Below the pieces are notes generated by a model that did no database searches, was not told the origin of the DNA, and saw nothing but the letters and a program-made list of their open reading frames with translations. DNA of 64,000 nucleotides from Micromonospora marina. GTDB lineage: Bacteria; Actinomycetota; Actinomycetes; Mycobacteriales; Micromonosporaceae. The translations under genes were made by a program, and so were the position numbers. Below are positions 42,279 through 49,545 of this stretch, piece after piece. Every line of letters begins with the position of its first letter. Position 1 is the stretch's first letter. The stretch spans positions 1 through 64,000 of the forward strand of contig NZ_FMCV01000026.1 of the NCBI RefSeq assembly GCF_900091565.1, read 5' to 3'.

Positions 42279-43232
42279 GTGCTGCACGTCGATCAGATCC
42301 GCGCCGTCACCTCGGCTGTTCCGGCGACGCTGGCGGCGGGAGGCGAGAGCGCCCCGCCGCCGTTCACGGTGACCCGGGTGTTCACCGAGACGCGGCTGGA
42401 CAGCTGGCTCACGCTGGGCATCGTCCTGGCCGCCGGCCTCTACCTCTACGGGGTGCACCGGCTGCGGCTGCGCGGCGACCGCTGGCCGGTCGTCCGTACC
42501 GTGTCGTTCCTCGGCCCCGGCCTCGGCGGCATCGCGCTGGTCACGCTCACCGGCCTCGGCGCGTACGACACCGCCCTGCTCTCGGTGCACATGGTGCAGC
42601 ACATGGTGCTGTCGATGATCGCGCCGATCTTCCTGGCGCTCGGCGCCCCGATGACGCTGGCGCTGCGCACGCTCCCGGCACGGCCCCGCAAGCGGCTGCT
42701 CGCGATCGTGCACAGCAAGGTGATCCGGATCTACACCTTCCCGCTTGTGGCGTTCGCCATCTTCGTGGTGAACCCGTTCGCGCTGTACTTCACCGACCTC
42801 TACGAGTTCACCCTGCGCCACGACTGGGCGCACGAACTGGTCCACGCGCACTTCATCGCCACCGGCTGCGTCTTCTTCTGGCCCCTGCTCGGCCTGGACC
42901 CGCTGCCCGGCCGCTGGCCGTACCCGGGGCGTGCGCTGCTCATGCTGCTCTCGGTGCCGTTCCACACCGTCCTCGGCCTGACCATCATGCAGAGCACCAC
43001 GCTGTTCGGCGGCGACTGGTACCCGTCGCTGAACCTTTATTGGTCCGACCCCTGGAACGACCAGGTGGTGGCCGGCGGCATCCTGTGGGCCGGCGGCGAG
43101 TTCGTCAGCGTCACCATGCTCGCCGTCCTGGTCGTCCAGTGGGTCAGGCAGTCCGAGCGCGAGGCCCGCCGGCTCGACCGCGAGCTGGACCGCCAGGAGG
43201 CCCGCGAGCGCGCCGCGGAGGCCAGCGCCTGA
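42279..43232 (+). CDS. cytochrome c oxidase assembly protein, caa3_CtaG type
   Basis: A 317-residue integral membrane protein with about seven helices (WLTLGIVLAAGLYLYGVHRL, FLGPGLGGIALVTLTGLG, IRIYTFPLVAFAIFVV and later). The conserved LSVHMVQHMVLSMIAPIFLALG and HDWAHELVHAHFIATGCVFFWPLLGLDP are hallmarks of the CtaG_caa3 family (DUF1404-like), linked to copper delivery to the oxidase. Proximity to ctaE and qcr genes agrees. The C-terminal 30 residues are charged and helical. TACCCT lies 7 nt before the GTG start. Confidence 0.9.
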   Translation: MLHVDQIRAVTSAVPATLAAGGESAPPPFTVTRVFTETRLDSWLTLGIVLAAGLYLYGVHRLRLRGDRWPVVRTVSFLGPGLGGIALVTLTGLGAYDTALLSVHMVQHMVLSMIAPIFLALGAPMTLALRTLPARPRKRLLAIVHSKVIRIYTFPLVAFAIFVVNPFALYFTDLYEFTLRHDWAHELVHAHFIATGCVFFWPLLGLDPLPGRWPYPGRALLMLLSVPFHTVLGLTIMQSTTLFGGDWYPSLNLYWSDPWNDQVVAGGILWAGGEFVSVTMLAVLVVQWVRQSEREARRLDRELDRQEARERAAEASA

Positions 43233-43336
43233 GGCCGGGTCAGTGGTACGCCCCGAGCCCGCCCGGGCGGGGCGACGACCCGGATGTGACGACCGCTACG
43301 ATCAGCGGGCAGCTACGAGGTGGGAGCCACGTCACG

Positions 43337-43735
43337 ATGAGCGATCGTCTTTGCACCGTCCTGCTCTACAGCGACGACCCGAAGGTCCGCGACCGGATGC
43401 GGCTGGCCGTGGGCACCCGGCCGGCGCCCGGGCTCGAGGTCGAGTTCGTCGAGGCCGACGACTACGACGCCTGCGTCCGGCTGGTCGACGACTACGAGAT
43501 CGACCTGCTCCTGCTCGACGGCGAGGCGACCCCTGGCGGCGGCATCGGCATCGCCCGCCAGATCAAGGACGACCGGGACGACGCGCCGCCGACCTGCGTG
43601 GTGCTCGCTCGCGCCGCCGACCGCTGGCTGGCCGCGTACGCCGAGGTCGACGCCACGCTCACCCACCCGCTCGACCCGGTGGTCGCCGGCAGCACCGTCG
43701 CGGAGCTGCTGCGCCGCACCCACGCCGCGGCCTGA
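43337..43735 (+). CDS. single-domain receiver-like protein
   Basis: A 132-residue stand-alone protein with the CheY-like pattern: CTVLLYSDDPKVRDRM (acidic pair partly kept), IDLLLLDGEATPGGGIGIARQI with the phospho-acceptor Asp at about residue 62, and VVLARAADRWLAA. The Thr and Lys switch residues are not obvious, so it may be a pseudo-receiver. No output domain or kinase gene is adjacent. It lies between the ctaG-like gene and trpD on the same strand. Confidence 0.78.
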   Translation: MSDRLCTVLLYSDDPKVRDRMRLAVGTRPAPGLEVEFVEADDYDACVRLVDDYEIDLLLLDGEATPGGGIGIARQIKDDRDDAPPTCVVLARAADRWLAAYAEVDATLTHPLDPVVAGSTVAELLRRTHAAA

Positions 43736-43815
43736 TCGCCCGGCCTCAGCGCGCCACGGCGACGCGGCCGTAGCGCGCCCCAACCGCTTTCCTCACGCCG
43801 CTCGGGAGGCCCGCC

Positions 43816-44862
43816 ATGGGCGAACGGACCTGGCCGCTTCTGCTCAACGCGCTGCTGCGCGGCGAGGAGCTCTCCACCGCCGACACCGCGTGGGCGATGG
43901 GCGAGATCATGGCCGGCTCGGCCACCCCGGCCCAGATCGCCGGGTTCGCCGTGGCGCTGCGCACCAAGGGCGAGACCCCCGCCGAGCTGGGCGGCCTCGT
44001 CGAGGCCATGCTGACCCGGGCGGTGCCGGTGCACCTGCCCGAGGACGTACGCGCGACCGCGCTGGACGTGGTCGGCACCGGCGGCGACCTCGCCCACACG
44101 GTGAACATCTCCACCATGGCGGCGCTGGTGGTCGCCGGGGCGGGGGTCCGCGTGGTCAAGCACGGCAACCGGGCCGCCTCCTCCTCCTGCGGCACCGCGG
44201 ACGTGCTGGAGCAGCTCGGCGTCTCCCTCGACCTGGCGCCCGAGCAGGTGGCCCGCTGCGTCACCGAGGCCGGCATCGGCTTCTGCTTCGCCGCCCGGTT
44301 CCACCCTGGCATGCGGCACACCGGCCCGGTCCGGCGCGAGATCGGCGTACCCACCGCCTTCAACTTCCTCGGCCCGCTGACCAACCCGGCGCGGCCCCGC
44401 GCGGGTGCCGTGGGTTGCTTCGACAAGCGGATGGCCCCGGTGATGGCCGCCGTCTTCGCGGCCCGGGGTGACTCCGCGATCGTGGTACGCGGCGAGGACG
44501 GCCTGGACGAGTTCAGCACCGGCGCCCCCACCCGGGTCTGGGTGGCGCAGCAGGGCACAGTCACGGAGGCGGTGTTGGACGCCACCGAGCTCGGCGTGCC
44601 CCGGGCCACCCTGGCCGACCTGCGCGGCGGGGACGCGGTCTACAACGCCGACGTGGTCCGCCGGCTGCTCGCCGGTGAGACCGGTCCGGTACGGGACGCG
44701 GTGCTGGTCAACGCCGCCGTCGCGCTGGCCACCCAGGGTCCGCTCGACGGCGACCTGTACGAGGTGCTGCGGGCCAACCTGGACCGGGCCGCCGAGGCGG
44801 TCGACTCGGGTTCCGCCGCGGCCGCGCTGGAGCGGTGGCTCGAGGTGGCGCGCACCGCCTGA
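43816..44862 (+). CDS. trpD: anthranilate phosphoribosyltransferase
   Basis: Transfers phosphoribose from PRPP to anthranilate, the second step of tryptophan synthesis. The 348 residues include DVVGTGGDLAHTVNISTMAAL (PRPP/Mg loop), VVKHGNRAASSSCGTADVLE, the anthranilate-contacting ARFHPGMRHTGPVRREIG, and FNFLGPLTNPARPRAG. It is isolated from other trp genes, as in M. tuberculosis, where trpD is also beside ctaE (Rv2192c-Rv2193). The ATG start has a weak GGGAGG upstream. Confidence 0.96.
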   Translation: MGERTWPLLLNALLRGEELSTADTAWAMGEIMAGSATPAQIAGFAVALRTKGETPAELGGLVEAMLTRAVPVHLPEDVRATALDVVGTGGDLAHTVNISTMAALVVAGAGVRVVKHGNRAASSSCGTADVLEQLGVSLDLAPEQVARCVTEAGIGFCFAARFHPGMRHTGPVRREIGVPTAFNFLGPLTNPARPRAGAVGCFDKRMAPVMAAVFAARGDSAIVVRGEDGLDEFSTGAPTRVWVAQQGTVTEAVLDATELGVPRATLADLRGGDAVYNADVVRRLLAGETGPVRDAVLVNAAVALATQGPLDGDLYEVLRANLDRAAEAVDSGSAAAALERWLEVARTA

Positions 44863-45033
44863 CGGCGGGGTTGTCGTACCCGCGTGCCAAACTACACGGG
44901 AGTTATTTTCCGTTTTCGGCAGTTGGTTCGGCCGAGCCGTCGCGCCGGCCGAGCCGCTTACCTGGCCGGACCTTTGGTCCGCCGGCCGCGTCTCACCGCA
45001 CCGGCCGGTGCCCGGGAGCGAGAGGAGCCACCC

Positions 45034-45243
45034 GTGTCTGACCGCGAGCTGCACTGCGACACCTGCGCGGGCGTCGTGCCGTTCGAGGCGCCGCCGTGCG
45101 GCGACGGGCACGGCGCCGACTGCCCGGAGCTGATCTGCACCGGTTGCGGCGCGGCCGTGGTGATCGCCACGTTCGCCTTCCGCGAGACCCGCCTGGCGAG
45201 CCGCCGCGCACCTCGCCGGCCCTCCCACGCCCGGGCCGCCTGA
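45034..45243 (+). CDS. small zinc-ribbon protein
   Basis: A 69-residue protein with ELHCDTCAGVVPFEAPPCGDG and ELICTGCGAAVVIATF: two CxxC pairs separated by about 30 residues, a zinc-ribbon pattern. The tail is basic (RASRRAPRR-like). GAGAGGAG lies about 8 nt before the GTG start at 45034, which excludes the longer in-frame version beginning at 44884. It follows trpD by 170 bp. Function is unknown; it may bind nucleic acid. Confidence 0.68.
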   Translation: MSDRELHCDTCAGVVPFEAPPCGDGHGADCPELICTGCGAAVVIATFAFRETRLASRRAPRRPSHARAA

Positions 45244-45299
45244 CAGTGAGGATGTAGCGGTGGGGTCACCCGGCCCGGTCTGACTCTGCTCCCTCCCCC

Positions 45300-45470
45300 G
45301 GCGACGCCCTTCCTCCGCCACGCCCGTCCACGCCGGGCCCGTCCACGCCGGGCCAATCCCGCGCTACGCCTTTCCTGTACCGCGCCCGATCCACGCCGCG
45401 CCCTTCCACGCCGCGCCCCTTGCGTGCACCGCCCCCGCCCCGCCCCCGCCCCGCCCCCGCCCCGCCGGCC
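45300..45470. repeat. C-rich degenerate tandem repeats
   Basis: GTCCACGCCGGGCC occurs twice (45327-45354) and the variant CCACGCCGCGCCC twice further on (about 45391-45418). A pure CCCCGCC-type run covers about 45431-45466. The plus strand is strongly C-rich; no coding sequence is supported. Confidence 0.7.
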
Positions 45471-45486
45471 CAACCGTCCGACGCGC

Positions 45487-45545
45487 GTGATCAAGGAGTT
45501 TCTGTCCGCCTGGACCACCGCGAGGGACACAAACTCCTTGATCAC
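45487..45545. repeat. long hairpin repeat 1
   Basis: Arms GTGATCAAGGAGTTTCTGTCC (45487-45507) and its complement (45525-45545) match at 20 of 21 positions with a 17-nt loop. It starts a row of three hairpins built on TGATCA or ATGATC ends. Confidence 0.85.
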
Positions 45546-45591
45546 CGCCTGGTGATCGGGGGGTGGTGAGGGCTCTGCCATCCGAGGCGGC

Positions 45592-45646
45592 GATCAAGGG
45601 GTTTGCGTCTCTGACGGTGCGCGAAATCGCCCCAAACTCCTTGATC
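45592..45646. repeat. long hairpin repeat 2
   Basis: Arms starting GATCAAGGGGTTTG and the complement ending CCAAACTCCTTGATC share the end sequence of hairpin 1 (GATCAAGG-GTTT). The central sequence differs, so this is a diverged second copy. Confidence 0.75.
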
Positions 45647-45775
45647 AACAGGGTCGGGCGGGGCGCGAGGCCCGTGCGCGCCGGGCGCCAGGCCGACGCG
45701 ACAAGCCAAGCGGAACGACGGCTCTCGGCGAATGGAATTGTCGTATGGAACGCCGACCGACCCCGCCCGGGGGGT

Positions 45776-45830
45776 GATCATGAGGTTGCCGGGGACGAAT
45801 AGGACCGCTGGTGCCGTCAACTTCATGATC
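45776..45830. repeat. long hairpin repeat 3
   Basis: Arms GATCATGAGGTTGCCGG and CCGTCAACTTCATGATC pair at 15 of 17 positions with a 21-nt loop. It belongs to a second but similar repeat type (GATCATGA-GTTG). Confidence 0.75.
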
Positions 45831-45873
45831 GACGGGGCGAGGCCCAGGGCGGGAGAGCGCCTAGGGGGTGGAA

Positions 45874-45918
45874 CGCCGCAGGCCCGCGGCCCCTGATGCG
45901 GGGCGCGGGCCTGCGGCG
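45874..45918 (-). terminator. terminator of the ctaC-ctaF operon
   Basis: CGCCGCAGGCCCGC(G)GCCCC pairs with GGGGCGCGGGCCTGCGGCG, a 19-bp stem with one bulge and a 6-nt loop, 11 bp beyond the ctaF stop. Confidence 0.75.
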
Positions 45919-45928
45919 GCGCTTCGGG

Positions 45929-46354
45929 TCAGTGCTCGGCGGTACGGCGGGTGCCCGAGTAGTACTCGAACAGCAGCCCGCAGGTCGCGAAGACGACCGC
46001 CACCAGGCCCAGTCCCAGCAGCCAGAACTGCCAGAACACCAGGCCGAGGCCGGCGATCGCGGCGGCCAGCGCCAGACCGAACGGCCAGTAGCTGCCCGGG
46101 CTGAAGAAGCCGACCTCACCGGCACCGTCGGCGATCTCGCCGTCCGGCCGGTCCTCGGGGCGCAGATCGATCCGGCGGGAGACGAACCAGAAGAAGCCGC
46201 CGCACATCGAGGTGAGCAGGCCGGAGAGCATCAGCGCCACGGTGCCGATCCACTCGACCGCGCCGCTCTCGCCCCAGGTCCACAGCCCGTAGAGCATCGT
46301 GGCGCCGAACAGGAACACCGAAATGATGGTGAAGATCTTCCACTCGGTCTTCAT
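45929..46354 (-). CDS. ctaF: cytochrome c oxidase subunit 4 (actinobacterial)
   Basis: A 141-residue membrane protein specific to actinobacterial aa3 oxidase. Four hydrophobic helices are visible (FTIISVFLFGATMLYGLW, WIGTVALMLSGLLTSMCGGFFW, FGLALAAAIAGLGLVFWQFW, LGLGLVAVVFATCGLLFEYY) with the family segment SRRIDLRPEDRPDGEIADGAGE between them and SPGSYWPF. It starts 10 bp after the ctaC stop with GAGGGG 6 nt upstream. In M. tuberculosis the same pair is Rv2199c-Rv2200c. Confidence 0.95.
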   Translation of the reverse strand: MKTEWKIFTIISVFLFGATMLYGLWTWGESGAVEWIGTVALMLSGLLTSMCGGFFWFVSRRIDLRPEDRPDGEIADGAGEVGFFSPGSYWPFGLALAAAIAGLGLVFWQFWLLGLGLVAVVFATCGLLFEYYSGTRRTAEH

Positions 46355-46364
46355 GCCGAACCCC

Positions 46365-47336
46365 TCAGCTTCCCGCGCCGGCCGTCGCGTCGGACGGGTT
46401 GAAGTTGTTCGCGTCTCGCCGGGTGTCGAACGGCTTGGTCTCGGTGGCGTACTCCGGCTCACCGATGGCGCCGAGCGCCTCCTGGGTCGACTTGCCGGCC
46501 TTCTTGGCCGCCAGGAACTGGTCGTACCTCTCCGGCGAGACGACCCGCAGCTCGAAGTTCATGAAGGCGTGGTAGCTGCCGCACAGCTCGGCGCAGCGGC
46601 CGACGAACGCGCCCTCCTGGTCGATGCTGGAGACCTCGAACGTGTTGCGGATGTTGCCCGGCATGACGTCCCGCTTGAACAGCAGCTCCGGCACCCAGAA
46701 CGAGTGGATGACGTCGCGGCTGGTCTCCTCGAACCGGATCGAGCGGCCGCTGGGCAGCACCAGCACCGGGATGACCTCGCTGGTGCCGAGCACCGAGGCG
46801 ACGGTGTTGGCGTCACGGCCCTGACCGTCGCGGTAGTTGAACTGCCAGTTCCACTTGAACGCCACGACCTCGACGGTGACGTCCGGGTTCCTCGACTCCT
46901 TCACCACGTCGGTCTGCACGACAGCGGTGTAGTAGAAGAGGACGGAGACCACGAGGATCGGCGCGATGGTGTAGAGGAACTCCATCGGCAGGTTGTAGCG
47001 GGTCTGCACCGGCAGCTCGTTGCCGCGCTTGCGATAGCGGACCACGCACCAGAAGATCAGGCCCCACACGAACACGCCGACGGCGAGCGCCGCGATGCAG
47101 GACGCGATCCACAGGTCGTACATGCGGTGCGACTCGGGCGTGATGCCGCCCTGCGGCCAGCCGAAGCCGCCGAACGTCTTACCGACGTCACAGCCGGTGA
47201 GTGAGACCAGCAGCGCCGCCGCGCCGAGACCGAGCCCGGCGATTCGACCAGCACCACGCCGCCGGCGCCCACCGGCCCCCGGGGAAGCGCTGTGCCGTAC
47301 GGCCGAGCGCCGTACCTCCGAACTCCTTGCGACCAC
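46365..47336 (-). CDS. ctaC: cytochrome c oxidase subunit II
   Basis: A 323-residue lipoprotein subunit holding the CuA centre. The N-terminus has a hydrophobic segment ending in a lipobox (SLTGC), two membrane helices follow (LWIASCIAALAVGVFVWGLIF and FLYTIAPILVVSVLFYYTAV), and the cupredoxin domain contains KWNWQF, HSFWVPEL and the CuA site GRCAELCGSYHAFM with Cys, Glu, Cys, His and Met ligands. It receives electrons from QcrC. The catalytic subunit gene ctaD is absent from the window. It is divergent from the cysteine desulfurase gene. Confidence 0.96.
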   Translation of the reverse strand: MVARSSEVRRSAVRHSASPGAGGRRRRGAGRIAGLGLGAAALLVSLTGCDVGKTFGGFGWPQGGITPESHRMYDLWIASCIAALAVGVFVWGLIFWCVVRYRKRGNELPVQTRYNLPMEFLYTIAPILVVSVLFYYTAVVQTDVVKESRNPDVTVEVVAFKWNWQFNYRDGQGRDANTVASVLGTSEVIPVLVLPSGRSIRFEETSRDVIHSFWVPELLFKRDVMPGNIRNTFEVSSIDQEGAFVGRCAELCGSYHAFMNFELRVVSPERYDQFLAAKKAGKSTQEALGAIGEPEYATETKPFDTRRDANNFNPSDATAGAGS

Positions 47337-47493
47337 CTGGTCCTGCCTCCCTAGCGCGCCGCGGCGGTTGTTCTCCCTGACACCGACGGCAAAGGCGTCA
47401 CCGACGGTCGCAGATTACTCGACCATGACCGGCCAGGCCGTCTTGGGGTCGCTGTCCACCCCCATCGGGGGGATCTTGGGCGTAACCGGGCGA

Positions 47494-47499
47494 TAGCGT
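47494..47499 (+). promoter_or_regulatory. -10 element of a leaderless desulfurase transcript
   Basis: TAGCGT lies 8 nt before the ATG at 47508. The spacer is GGAGCCTC, so an SD-like GGAG cannot be fully excluded. Confidence 0.4.
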
Positions 47500-47507
47500 G
47501 GAGCCTC

Positions 47508-48659
47508 ATGAGCGTCTCCCCGGTCTACCTGGACGCCGCCAGCGCGGCACCGCTGCATCCGGTCGCGCGGCAGGCGCTGCTGGCCGCCCTGGACGACGGC
47601 TGGGCGGACCCGGCCCGGCTGTACGCGCCGGCCCGCCGGGCCCGCCGGCTCCTCGACGCCGCGCGGGAGGCCGCCGCGCAGACGCTCGGCGTCCGCGCCG
47701 ACGAGGTGTCCTTCACCCCCAGCGGTACGGCGGCAGCACACGCCGCCGTCCTCGGTGGCCTGGCCGGGCGGCGCCGGGCCGGGGCGACGCTCGTGCACTC
47801 GGCGATCGAGCACTCGGCGGTGCTGCACGCCGCCCAGCGGCACACGGCCGGCGGCGGCGCGGCGGTGTCCGTACCCGTGGACCGGTCGGGCCGGCTGGAC
47901 CTGGACGTCTGGGCGGCGGCGGTGGCCGCGCCCGGCGTTGCCCTCGCCGCCCTGATCGGGGCCAGTCACGAGGTGGGCACGGTGCAGCCGGTGCCCGCGG
48001 CGGCGGAGCTGTGCGCCGAGGCGGGAGTGCCGCTGTACGTGGACGCGGCGCAGCTGGCGGGCCGGGTGCCGCTGCCGTCGGGCTGGTCGGTGCTGACCGC
48101 CAGTGCGCACAAGTGGGGCGGGCCGCCCGGTGTCGGGCTGCTCGTGGTCCGCAAGGGCACCCGGTGGGAGTCGCCGTACCCGGCCGACGAGCGGGAGTCG
48201 GGGCGTACCCCGGGCGTGGTGAACCTGCCGGCGGTGGTCGCGGCGGCGGCGAGCCTGCGCGCGGCGGCGGCCGACGCGGCGGCGGAGGCGGCCCGGCTGG
48301 GTCCGCTGGTGGACCGGATCCGGGCGCGGGTGGCGGCCGAGGTGCCGGACGTGGAGGTGGTCGGCGACCCGGTGGACCGGTTGCCGCACCTGGTGACGTT
48401 CTCCTGCCTGTACGTCGACGGCGAGGCGTTGCTGCACGCGCTGGACCGGCGCGGGTTCGCGGTGTCCTCCGGCTCGTCGTGCACGTCGTCGACGTTGCGC
48501 CCGTCACACGTGCTGGAGGCGATGGGGGTGCTGTCGCACGGCAACGTGCGGGTGTCGCTGCACCGGGAGACCACCGAGGCGGACGTGGAGCGGTTCCTGG
48601 CCGAGCTGCCCGGGATCGTGGCGGACCTGCGGGCGGAAGCGGGGGTGACGGACCTGTGA
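47508..48659 (+). CDS. cysteine desulfurase (NifS/IscS-like, class V aminotransferase)
   Basis: A 383-residue PLP enzyme that removes sulfur from cysteine. YLDAASAAPLHP is the N-terminal signature, SHEVGTVQPVP and YVDAAQLAGRVP contact PLP, the Schiff-base Lys is in ASAHKWGGPPG (about residue 205), and the persulfide Cys is in AVSSGSSCTSSTLRPS (about residue 325). It is shorter in the active-site loop than classical IscS. The next gene is a TusA-like sulfur carrier, the natural acceptor. It begins with ATG 47508 and is divergent from ctaC. Confidence 0.93.
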   Translation: MSVSPVYLDAASAAPLHPVARQALLAALDDGWADPARLYAPARRARRLLDAAREAAAQTLGVRADEVSFTPSGTAAAHAAVLGGLAGRRRAGATLVHSAIEHSAVLHAAQRHTAGGGAAVSVPVDRSGRLDLDVWAAAVAAPGVALAALIGASHEVGTVQPVPAAAELCAEAGVPLYVDAAQLAGRVPLPSGWSVLTASAHKWGGPPGVGLLVVRKGTRWESPYPADERESGRTPGVVNLPAVVAAAASLRAAAADAAAEAARLGPLVDRIRARVAAEVPDVEVVGDPVDRLPHLVTFSCLYVDGEALLHALDRRGFAVSSGSSCTSSTLRPSHVLEAMGVLSHGNVRVSLHRETTEADVERFLAELPGIVADLRAEAGVTDL

Positions 48660-48719
48660 GCGCGAGGAGTGAGCCGCTCCTGCGAGCCCCGCAGTCGCGA
48701 ACGGAGACGGACCTGTGAG
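48647..48719. repeat. 14-bp direct repeat flanking a 45-bp insertion
   Basis: GACGGACCTGTGAG occurs at 48647-48660 and again at 48706-48719 around a 45-bp sequence containing AGGAG...CTCCT and GCGAGCCCCGC. The first copy ends the desulfurase gene, the second begins tusA. Confidence 0.85.
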
Positions 48720-48933
48720 TGAGCCGGACGAGGTGCTGGACTGCCGGGGGCAGCGGTGCCCGCTGCCGGTGATCAATCTCGCCCGGCTGGTGCCCGGCCT
48801 GCCGCCCGGCGCGGTGGTGCGGGTGCTCGCGGACGACCCGGCCGCGGCGGTGGACATCCCGGCGTGGTGCCGGATGCGCGGCCACGAGTTCCTCGCCGAG
48901 CGCCCGGGCCCCGCCTACGACGTCCGGGTGTAA
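48715..48933 (+). CDS. TusA-family sulfurtransferase
   Basis: A 72-residue sulfur carrier. The signature is DCRGQRCPLPVINLARLV with the active Cys in the CPxP motif at about residue 14, followed by VVRVLADDPAAAVDIPAWCRMRGHE. It accepts persulfide from a desulfurase and passes it on in tRNA thiolation or cofactor synthesis. The GTG start overlaps a duplicated TGTGAG, and its stop codon lies in the arm of the 54-bp repeat. Pairing with the upstream desulfurase gene is strong functional context. Confidence 0.9.
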   Translation: MSEPDEVLDCRGQRCPLPVINLARLVPGLPPGAVVRVLADDPAAAVDIPAWCRMRGHEFLAERPGPAYDVRV

Positions 48934-48983
48934 GGAAGGGCCCCCTCTTAACGCCTCGGGTAGAGGAAGGGCCCCTTGTTAAC
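48930..48983. repeat. 54-bp double palindrome (copy B)
   Basis: On the minus strand it reads GTTAA, AGGGGCCCTT core, CTCTACCCGAGGC linker, GTTAAG, GGGGGCCCTT core, CCTTAC. It is the same length as copy A at 4403-4456 and differs at 9 positions. It overlaps the stop codon of the TusA gene and ends 11 bp before the convergent kinase stop. Confidence 0.8.
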
Positions 48984-48993
48984 GCCCGGCGCG

Positions 48994-49545
48994 TCAGCGC
49001 AGGTAGGCGAGGATGCCGGGCAGCGGGTCGGCCACCACGGCGGTGTCTACCACCAGGCGCGGGCCGATCAGCGGCTCGTACTCGGCCCGGCGGCGCAGCG
49101 TCTGCTCCCAGGTGCCGTGCTCCTCGGGCGGGCGGGCCTCGACCCGGCGGCGGTGCTCCTCCTCGTCGCCGCAGTGCACCTCGATCACCCGCAGCGGCAC
49201 GCCCGCCCGCTCGGCCACGTCGTGCCAGAGACCCCGGGCGCTGGCGACCGGGTTCACCGCGTCGACCACCACGCTGAGCCCGAGGCCGAGCTGCACCTCG
49301 GCCAGCCCGGCGACCGCGCCGTAGGCGGCCATGCCGGGTACGTCGCCGGTGAGGCCGTAGCGGTGCAGGGCCCGCTCGACCGGGTCGACCGGCAGGACCG
49401 GGGCGCGCAGGGCGGCGCCGACCCGGGCGGCGAGCGTGGTCTTGCCCACGCCCGGCAGCCCGGCGAACGCGACGAGCACCGGGCCGCCGGAGCCGGGGCG
49501 GGCACCCGGGTCCACCCCTCCGGCCGGCACCGCCGGGCCGGTCAC
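48994..49545 (-). CDS. P-loop kinase-like AAA family protein
   Basis: A 183-residue P-loop NTPase, probably a small-molecule kinase. Walker A is FAGLPGVGKTTLAAR (about residue 30), a DxxxP-type acceptor segment is LPVDPVERAL, the Walker B-like strand is LSVVVDAVNPVAS (about 95), and RPPEEHGTWEQTLRRR is a lid-like Arg-rich region. The family includes gluconate, uridine or antibiotic kinases; the substrate is unknown. GTG 49545 overlaps the adenosine-kinase-like gene stop (GTGA), so expression is coupled. Confidence 0.83.
   Translation of the reverse strand: MTGPAVPAGGVDPGARPGSGGPVLVAFAGLPGVGKTTLAARVGAALRAPVLPVDPVERALHRYGLTGDVPGMAAYGAVAGLAEVQLGLGLSVVVDAVNPVASARGLWHDVAERAGVPLRVIEVHCGDEEEHRRRVEARPPEEHGTWEQTLRRRAEYEPLIGPRLVVDTAVVADPLPGILAYLR

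Noticed and set aside
48930..48983. Copy B of the double palindrome as a plain terminator
   Set aside because: It may act as one, but the near-identical copy A with the same linker indicates a repeat family, so it is listed as a repeat.
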